A stretch of 11,583 bases of DNA from SIG588 sp045654545 (lineage in GTDB: Bacteria; Bacillota; Clostridia; Oscillospirales; Acutalibacteraceae): positions 1 to 11,583 of the forward strand of contig JAZONO010000100.1 in the NCBI GenBank assembly GCA_045654545.1, read 5' to 3'. Positions 7,156 through 11,583 of this stretch are shown one piece after another. The notes under the pieces are model-generated. The model was not told where the DNA came from. It made no database searches and saw only the letters and a program-made list of their open reading frames with translations. Numbering within the stretch: position 1 is the first letter of the stretch; the number at the start of each line of letters is the position of its first letter. Both the position numbers and the translations under genes were made by a program.

Positions 7156-7991
7156 CGCATTTCTTCCAGTATCTTATGAATACATGCATTGGCCGTAAGC
7201 CGATTTTCCTCAAAAAATGCAGTGGATTGTGTTTCGCAAAACGCTTCGTATTCCCGAATGCTTTGCAAGCCGTTTTTGAAGATAATACGGGCCGCGTCCA
7301 GGCTATCCACACGGTTCATATCGCAAAAACTGCGCGACAGAATGGCACATCCCGAACCCAGTCGGTAATGCTCCGCAATGATATACTCCGAAGGCAGGGT
7401 GCCTTTGCCAAGCGAGGCAATGCCGCCGAATCCGTACGCAATCCCTTTTTCACGGAATTTTTCACACAGCATTTCCACCGTGCCGTCGGACAAAAGTTCA
7501 AACATAAAGCGTTTGCCATATCCCAAACTCAAATCGTTCAAACCGATATGGATCTCGTCAATACCGGGCAGGGCGAGAATCTCATCCACCGCATCCACCG
7601 CTGCGGGTGTTTCCAGCAACAGCATGGTGGCGGCTCGTCCGTTCACCGCTTTCAAAAACCGCTCCGCTTCACGGGCTGTTTTGAAATACGGCAACATGAT
7701 CACGTCCGCACCACTTTCCACGATGGCATCGATCTCCTCTTCGGTGGAGGTGTATTCGGCGGTGGCGTCGTGCACGGGATTGCAACGCACCAACACTTGC
7801 GCCGTGTGGATCACGCGACGGATGTTGGCGATATCCTCCACGGTGTGTTGGCATTGCACCGTGTCCATACCGCCTTGTCGCTGTGATTTTCCGATGTATT
7901 CCATGTCCAAAAAGATGCGATCCACCCCTGCCGCTTCGGCCATCAAAGCGACTTCGGGGCGATTGGTTATGTACATCAACGTTAACGACAT
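7152..7991 (-). CDS. HpcH/HpaI aldolase/citrate lyase family protein
   Basis: Metal-dependent class II aldolase of the pyruvate/phosphoenolpyruvate superfamily. Relatives cleave or form 2-keto-3-deoxy acids with pyruvate (HpaI, GarL, RhmA). The 279-residue TIM-barrel protein shows FLDMEY (28-32 region), R69 in VLVRCNP, the metal ligand E127 in LLLETPAAVDAVDEI, and D153 in IHIGLNDLSLGYG. The E-to-D spacing (26) equals that of HpaI. The residue after the LDxE motif, histidine and general base in HpaI, is tyrosine here (Y32), and 12 or so extra residues follow (33-46), so the reaction may differ; H49 might substitute. The start is ATG 7991, with AGGAG (7999-8003) 7 bases upstream; a start at 8021 has no binding site. 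It overlaps the acyltransferase start by four bases if GTG is used. It follows the initiating transferase after a 95-base gap that has no terminator. Substrate unknown. Confidence 0.88.
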   Translation of the reverse strand: MSLTLMYITNRPEVALMAEAAGVDRIFLDMEYIGKSQRQGGMDTVQCQHTVEDIANIRRVIHTAQVLVRCNPVHDATAEYTSTEEEIDAIVESGADVIMLPYFKTAREAERFLKAVNGRAATMLLLETPAAVDAVDEILALPGIDEIHIGLNDLSLGYGKRFMFELLSDGTVEMLCEKFREKGIAYGFGGIASLGKGTLPSEYIIAEHYRLGSGCAILSRSFCDMNRVDSLDAARIIFKNGLQSIREYEAFCETQSTAFFEENRLTANACIHKILEEMR

Positions 7992-7998
7992 GATCCTA

Positions 7999-8003
7999 CT
8001 CCT
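7999..8003 (-). promoter_or_regulatory. Ribosome binding site of the aldolase gene
   Basis: AGGAG lies 7 bases before ATG 7991 and selects this start over the in-frame codon at 8021. The rest of the 95-base gap (7992-8086) contains no convincing promoter or terminator. Confidence 0.6.
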
Positions 8004-8086
8004 AACGTTATTTTTTCGCATTAGGGGAACAAACGGGGAAAACGCCGAAAAGGTGCATGGGAATAATTCGAAGGTATGTAATTGCT

Positions 8087-8722
8087 TTATTCGGTCTGCT
8101 CGGCTGTTTCTTTCTCTTCGGTAACGACCGTAGCGCCGACGTTTTCGTTATCTTCGTTGCGAAGCACTTTGAAGAAGGTGGCGAAGAAGATCTTCACATC
8201 CAACCCGAAGGTGAGATGATCGACATACCAGGTGTTCAGCTCGATGCGGCGATTCCACTCTACTCCTTTGCGCCCGTTGACCTGCGCCCATCCGGTAAGG
8301 CCCGGGCGCACCGAAAACATACGCTTTTGTTCGTCGGAATACTCTTCATACGGCCACGGGTGATAGGTGAGCGGCGGACGCGGTCCGATGAAACTCATAT
8401 CTCCCTTCAGGATGTTGATCGCTTGCGGCAGTTCGTCTGCGCTGGAAGCACGCAAGAAACGGCCGGCACGAGTTACACGGGCATCCCCTTTGCCGGAATA
8501 CACACCGCTGCCGGTTTGTTCCGCGCCCACGCACATCGAACGGAATTTGTAAATGGAGAACACCTTGCCATCTGTGCCGATGCGCTGTTGCTTGAAAATG
8601 ACCGGACCGGGTGAGTCCAACTTGATCCACAATGCTAAAAGCAACATGGGTAACCCAAAAACAAGTAACACTATGATCGATAGGACAACATCCAGTATTC
8701 GTTTAACGTATCGTGCATACAT
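8087..8722 (-). CDS. Initiating phosphoglycosyl transferase (bacterial sugar transferase, WbaP/PglC type)
   Basis: Monotopic membrane enzyme that transfers a sugar 1-phosphate from a nucleotide sugar to undecaprenyl phosphate, starting each repeat unit. The 211-residue protein is the short form, with only the catalytic domain. It has the re-entrant hydrophobic helix at about 11-33 followed by the helix-breaking SPGP (37-40), then KFRSM (59-63), the catalytic dyad D96-E97 in DELPQ, GDMSFIGPRPPL (107-118) and RPGLTGWAQVNGR (139-151). After the usual family end near residue 188 comes an acidic, glutamate-rich tail of about 23 residues. I prefer ATG 8722, where the family consensus begins (MYARYVKRILD). 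The best binding site, AAAGGTG, is rather far upstream (about 13 bases). ATG 8752 lacks any binding site. It is the first gene after the promoter at 8799-8827, as expected of an operon-leading priming enzyme. The sugar (hexose or N-acetylated) cannot be told. Confidence 0.92.
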   Translation of the reverse strand: MYARYVKRILDVVLSIIVLLVFGLPMLLLALWIKLDSPGPVIFKQQRIGTDGKVFSIYKFRSMCVGAEQTGSGVYSGKGDARVTRAGRFLRASSADELPQAINILKGDMSFIGPRPPLTYHPWPYEEYSDEQKRMFSVRPGLTGWAQVNGRKGVEWNRRIELNTWYVDHLTFGLDVKIFFATFFKVLRNEDNENVGATVVTEEKETAEQTE

Positions 8723-8889
8723 AAAAATGGTTTCACACCTTTTTACCGACATTTCTTATATAAGTACTATACAAATACGACATAAGTGCAACGAATTAAT
8801 TTTACCAAAGAGAGGGAGGAAAGTCAAATGATAATCGCTTTTTCGTGAAATGGCACAAAACAAACGGTATATATTGTGTAAAATGCAGT
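8723..8889. other. Intergenic region between mtaB and the polysaccharide operon
   Basis: This is a 167-base A/T-rich gap. It holds the operon promoter (8799-8827) and the leader. Only a weak imperfect stem (TTTTGTG/CACGAAA with a 6-base loop, around 8838-8858) lies after the mtaB stop, and no T-run follows it. I see no real terminator, so some readthrough from mtaB into the operon is possible. Confidence 0.6.
8799..8827 (-). promoter_or_regulatory. Promoter of the polysaccharide operon
   Basis: Reading leftwards, TTGACT (8827-8822) is separated by exactly 17 bases from TAAAAT (8804-8799). Each box matches the vegetative consensus at five of six positions. The predicted transcript start is near 8792, giving an untranslated leader of about 70 bases before ATG 8722. 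The region is much richer in A and T than its surroundings and is the only good promoter seen for the nine-gene set. Confidence 0.72.
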
Positions 8890-10188
8890 TTAGTCGAGTG
8901 AAATCCCACGACACATATCCTCCCCACGGGCGGTAATACGCACCGTCACGAGGTCGCCCGTCTGCCCATTCGTTTTCACACATACGGGAACATAGGTGGC
9001 GGTGTGCCCTTCCACACACCCGTTTTTAAGCGGCGTTTCCAACAGCACCGTGACTTCTTGTCCGATCATCTGCCGTTCATATTCCGCACGCGTGCGCTCG
9101 CACACATCGCCCAAGCGGCGCGCACGCACCGCTTTGTCACTTGCGGATACCTGCCCGGGCATGGTGGCGGCAGGGGTGCCGGGGCGGCGCGAATACATGA
9201 AAATGTGTGCACGGGCAAAGGCGATCTCCTCGGCAAAGCGCAGGGTGGCGGCAAACTCCTCTTCCGTTTCTCCGGGGAATCCCACCATAATGTCGGTGGT
9301 GATGGCACAGTGGGGGAAACGGCGGCGCAGATCGGCACACAGGGCGGCGTAATCCGCCGTGGTGTAATGCCGCCGCATCCGTTTCAGGGTGGCATCACAG
9401 CCGCTTTGCAACGAGAGATGGAACTGCGGACACAGTTTCGGCACGGCGGCCAAACGGTCGAGCAGCGCAGGGGTCATGTGATCCGGTTCCAGCGAACCCA
9501 GTCGCACGCGCACGATCCCTTCGGTTGCGGCGGCCAGTTCCACCGCATCTGCCAGCGAATCCCCCGTGTCCTGCCCGAAGGCGGTCAGGTTAATGCCGGT
9601 CAGCACCACTTCGCGCCAGCCTGCCGCCGCCAAGGATTGCAGTTCACCCTGCAAGTCGGCAAGCGAACGGGAACGCACCCGTCCACGGGCATAGGGGATG
9701 GCGCAATAACTGCAAAAGCGGTTGCACCCGTCTTCGATCTTCACAAACGCACGGGTGCGCCCTTGAAACTCACGGATGGTGAGCGGTTCATAGGTCGTGG
9801 GGTGGGGCGGAATATCCACCAGCCGTTCACGCGTGGCAAGGAAGGCGGTGATCCGTTGCACGATGGTGCGGCGCTCCGCGTTGCCCAACACGATGTCCGC
9901 ATCCGTTAGTTCGGCGGCGCGGCTGGGGAACGCCTGCGGCATACAGCCCGTAAGCACGATGACGGCGTGGGGGTTGTCCCGTCGGCAGCGGCGCAACAGT
10001 TGGCGCAACTTGCGGTCGCTTTCCCCGGTCACGGTACAGGAGTTGATCACCAGCACGGCATCCCCTTCGGCGGTGAAGCCGGCGTTGAATTCCGCGGTGG
10101 CAAAGCCTTCGTCTTCCAGCATGCGCCGCATCGCCTGCGTTTCATATTGGTTGACTTTGCACCCCAGCGTGTGAAAATACACCGTCAT
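8890..10188 (-). CDS. mtaB: tRNA (t6A37)-C2 methylthiotransferase MtaB
   Basis: Radical SAM enzyme that converts N6-threonylcarbamoyladenosine at position 37 of ANN-decoding tRNAs to its 2-methylthio form. The 432-residue length is normal. The N-terminal methylthiotransferase domain has its three cluster cysteines, C10 (HTLGCKVNQYE), C51 (INSCTVT) and C82 (LTGCMPQ). The radical SAM cluster is C155/C159/C162 in DGCNRFCSYC. The C-terminal TRAM domain, which binds tRNA, runs from about residue 371. The TLGCKVNQ start and the NSCTVT motif fit MtaB better than MiaB or RimO. ATG 10188 has a very strong AAAGGAGGGG (10193-10202) 4 bases upstream. The gene has its own promoter (10228-10256), is divergent from dacF, and appears to be a housekeeping border of the polysaccharide locus. 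Its codon choice looks richer in G and C than the polysaccharide genes. Confidence 0.95.
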   Translation of the reverse strand: MTVYFHTLGCKVNQYETQAMRRMLEDEGFATAEFNAGFTAEGDAVLVINSCTVTGESDRKLRQLLRRCRRDNPHAVIVLTGCMPQAFPSRAAELTDADIVLGNAERRTIVQRITAFLATRERLVDIPPHPTTYEPLTIREFQGRTRAFVKIEDGCNRFCSYCAIPYARGRVRSRSLADLQGELQSLAAAGWREVVLTGINLTAFGQDTGDSLADAVELAAATEGIVRVRLGSLEPDHMTPALLDRLAAVPKLCPQFHLSLQSGCDATLKRMRRHYTTADYAALCADLRRRFPHCAITTDIMVGFPGETEEEFAATLRFAEEIAFARAHIFMYSRRPGTPAATMPGQVSASDKAVRARRLGDVCERTRAEYERQMIGQEVTVLLETPLKNGCVEGHTATYVPVCVKTNGQTGDLVTVRITARGEDMCRGISLD

Positions 10189-10218
10189 ACGACCCCTCCT
10201 TTACCTGCTTCTTACAAA

Positions 10219-10246
10219 ATTACACTTATTATATCATAAATATAAT
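10219..10246 (+). promoter_or_regulatory. Promoter of dacF, overlapping the mtaB promoter
   Basis: Reading rightwards, ATTACA (10219-10224) matches four of six -35 positions. A 16-base spacer and a perfect TATAAT (10241-10246) follow. The predicted start is near 10253, about 60 bases before ATG 10313. The two opposing -10 boxes form the arms of an inverted repeat, ATTATA-7-TATAAT (10228-10246), so the polymerases would compete for the same DNA. Confidence 0.5.
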
Positions 10247-10256
10247 AGCAAAGCAA
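10228..10256 (-). promoter_or_regulatory. Promoter of mtaB
   Basis: Reading leftwards, TTGCTT (10256-10251), a 17-base spacer and a perfect TATAAT (10233-10228). The -35 box is weak (TTG conserved) but the -10 is consensus. The predicted start is near 10221, about 33 bases before ATG 10188. Confidence 0.6.
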
Positions 10257-10312
10257 GAGGAAAGAATAAACCAAATGTAAACAGCATACCGTGTAGGGAA
10301 GGAGGCTGTGCT

Positions 10313-11470
10313 ATGAAACGGGGAATTCGGTGGTTGGCACTGGTATGTGCTATGGTGTGGTGTCTTTGTCCGCTTGCCGTGATGGGCGAAGGGGAAGGGG
10401 CGGTGCTGCCCGACGTCGGGGGACAATCCGCCATTTTGATCGATCTGCAAAGCGGCGAGGTGCTGTTCGAAAAAGAGGCGGACAAACGCCTGCCCATCGC
10501 ATCGGTCACCAAGGTGATGACCATGTTGCTCACCATGGAGGCGATCGACCACGGGATGCTCGGCTTGCAGGATCGGCTCACCTGCTCGTCCGAAGCGGCA
10601 TCCTACGGTGGTTCACAGATCTGGCTGGAAACGGGCGAACAGATGACGGTGGACGATCTGCTCAAGGCGGTGGCGGTGGTGTCTGCCAACGATGCCTGCG
10701 CCGTGTTGGCAGAGGCGCAGGCAGGTTCGGTGGCGGCGTTTGTGGGGAAGATGAACGAGCGTGCGGCAGAACTTGGCATGGAAAACACCAATTTTTTGGA
10801 TTGTTGCGGATTAAACGATGAGGCATACAGCTCGGCGCGTGACGTGGCCATTATGTCGCGTGAACTGATGAAGCACGAACGGGTGGTGAACTACACCACC
10901 ATTTGGATGGATAGTTTGCGCGGCGGCACGTCGGAATTGACCAACACCAACAAACTCATCCGTTACTACGAAGGAGCGACGGGACTGAAAACGGGCACGA
11001 CCTCCACAGCAGGGCATTGCCTTTCAGCCACCGCCGAGCGGGGCGGGCTGGGGTTGTGCGCCGTGATCCTCGGTTGCGAAACCACCGACGAGCGGTTTGG
11101 TGGCGCGCGCAAAATGCTGGATTGGGGATTTGCCAACTTTACGCGGTATACCCCTGCCACCGAGGAGATCGTGCTCACCAAAGTGCCGGTGCTTCACGGC
11201 GAACAAGCGACGGTGATGCCGACGGCGGATGAAGCGACCCCGTTGCTGTTGCACCGTGGGGAAGAGAGCCGCATTCGCACCGAAGTGACCTTGGCAAACG
11301 ACGTGGAAGCCCCCGTGCTGAAAGGGCAGGTGCTGGGTACCGTGACCTTGAAACGGGACGACGAGGTGCTGGCATCCTATCCCATCCGTGCCGTGGAGGA
11401 AGTGAAGCGGCTGGGTTTTTGGAAAGCGTTTGGTTGGTTGTGGCGAGAAATCGGGGGCTTAGCAGGCTAA
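10313..11470 (+). CDS. dacF: D-alanyl-D-alanine carboxypeptidase (DacF/PBP5-like, peptidase family S11)
   Basis: Low-molecular-weight penicillin-binding protein that removes the terminal D-alanine of peptidoglycan pentapeptides and so limits cross-linking; acts outside the membrane. The 385-residue protein starts with a signal peptide (basic MKRG, hydrophobic 6-23, likely cleaved near residue 25). The three active-site motifs are intact: S64-x-x-K67 in ASVTK, S124-A-N126 in VVSAND, and K226-T-G228 in LKTGTTS. A C-terminal beta domain (about 265-360) is followed by an aromatic, amphipathic end (FWKAFGWLWREIGG, 369-382) that probably anchors the protein to the membrane. ATG 10313 has AAGGAGG (10299-10305) 7 bases upstream. 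It is transcribed on its own, away from mtaB. The name DacF is by general similarity; whether it is a sporulation or a vegetative paralogue cannot be decided here. Confidence 0.93.
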   Translation: MKRGIRWLALVCAMVWCLCPLAVMGEGEGAVLPDVGGQSAILIDLQSGEVLFEKEADKRLPIASVTKVMTMLLTMEAIDHGMLGLQDRLTCSSEAASYGGSQIWLETGEQMTVDDLLKAVAVVSANDACAVLAEAQAGSVAAFVGKMNERAAELGMENTNFLDCCGLNDEAYSSARDVAIMSRELMKHERVVNYTTIWMDSLRGGTSELTNTNKLIRYYEGATGLKTGTTSTAGHCLSATAERGGLGLCAVILGCETTDERFGGARKMLDWGFANFTRYTPATEEIVLTKVPVLHGEQATVMPTADEATPLLLHRGEESRIRTEVTLANDVEAPVLKGQVLGTVTLKRDDEVLASYPIRAVEEVKRLGFWKAFGWLWREIGGLAG

Positions 11471-11583
11471 AATTGAAATTTCTCCCTTGCGAGAACGAGC
11501 GAGGCAAAAAGCACCGAACGTATTACCTACTGCCCTTGTTGGGAGAATGAGCACAATGTGCTCATTCTCGGTGACATTGCCGC
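11471..11583. other. Non-coding stretch downstream of dacF, running off the window
   Basis: This segment has a weak hairpin (TTCTC/GAGAA, 11480-11495), a middle part without features, and the strong palindrome at 11543-11569. I see no T-run terminator for dacF and no supported gene. A minus-strand frame is open from the right edge to a stop at 11459-11461 (40 codons), but nothing in it is recognisable. Confidence 0.45.
11543..11569. repeat. Perfect inverted repeat, 13-base arms with one central base
   Basis: GAGAATGAGCACA is followed by a single A and then its exact reverse complement. As RNA it would form a stable hairpin with a small loop. It begins 72 bases after the dacF stop, but no T-run follows on either strand, so it is not a standard intrinsic terminator. 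It may be a factor-dependent or processing hairpin, a dispersed repeat, or an operator for a gene beyond the edge. Confidence 0.75.

Noticed and set aside
7992..8086. A 16-codon minus-strand frame (starting MHLFGVF) between the sugar transferase and aldolase genes
   Set aside because: No ribosome binding site and no conserved feature; short frames like this are expected by chance.
8057..8614. Plus-strand open frame opposite the sugar transferase
   Set aside because: Overlaps a gene whose motifs are all on the minus strand; no binding site or domain.
8838..8858. Stem TTTTGTG/CACGAAA as terminator of mtaB
   Set aside because: Short, A/T-rich, contains a wobble pair and is not followed by a T-run on either strand.
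9004..9909. Long plus-strand open frame (301 codons) opposite mtaB
   Set aside because: Antisense shadow of a GC-rich, well-identified gene; low-complexity G/H/R-rich composition and no family motif.
11459..11583. Minus-strand frame open from the right edge to a stop inside the dacF end, possibly the tail of a convergent gene
   Set aside because: Only 40 codons, contains the perfect palindrome, has no recognisable motif, and an opening of this length is not rare by chance. More sequence to the right would decide.

Overview
The window looks like part of a chromosome of a low-to-mid-GC Gram-positive bacterium, probably in the class Clostridia (an inference from gene content and style, not from any marker gene). 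Shine-Dalgarno sites are strong AGGAG/AAGGAG types, the promoters resemble vegetative sigma-A sites (TTGACT-17-TAAAAT; perfect TATAAT -10 boxes), and the housekeeping genes are an MtaB-type tRNA methylthiotransferase and a DacF-type D,D-carboxypeptidase. No RNA genes, CRISPR arrays, insertion sequences or phage genes were seen. No gene-free stretch exceeds 300 bases; the largest gap is 167 bases.

Layout. Positions 1-8722 hold nine genes, all on the minus strand, that form one surface-polysaccharide (capsule/exopolysaccharide) operon. In order of transcription, right to left, they are: initiating phosphoglycosyl transferase (8087-8722); HpcH/HpaI-type aldolase (7152-7991); acyltransferase-3 membrane protein (6169-7155); D-2-hydroxyacid dehydrogenase (5267-6172); family-4 glycosyltransferase (4155-5270); UDP-glucuronate 4-epimerase-like enzyme (3157-4149); asparagine-synthetase-like enzyme without a working glutaminase site (1364-3154); family-2 glycosyltransferase (402-1355); and an EpsG/Wzy-type polymerase cut by the left edge (1-377). 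A clear promoter at 8799-8827 drives this set. Positions 8890-10188 hold mtaB on the minus strand. A 124-base divergent control region follows, and dacF occupies 10313-11470 on the plus strand. The right end (11471-11583) is non-coding as far as can be told and carries a perfect 13-base-arm palindrome.

How the genes work together (inference from families). The phosphoglycosyl transferase loads the first sugar phosphate on undecaprenyl phosphate. The GT4 and GT2 enzymes extend the repeat unit, the epimerase supplies a uronic acid donor (probably UDP-galacturonate), and the EpsG-type protein polymerises. The flippase and export/regulatory proteins would lie outside the window. The unusual part is the decoration machinery. 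A tightly overlapped aldolase-acyltransferase-dehydrogenase block sits next to a carboxylate-activating asparagine-synthetase relative whose N-terminal domain has lost the catalytic cysteine and glutamine-pocket motifs. This suggests the polymer carries a locally made hydroxy- or keto-acid-derived group and/or an amide on a uronic acid that is not built with glutamine-derived ammonia. That proposal is the main point of interest and is untested.
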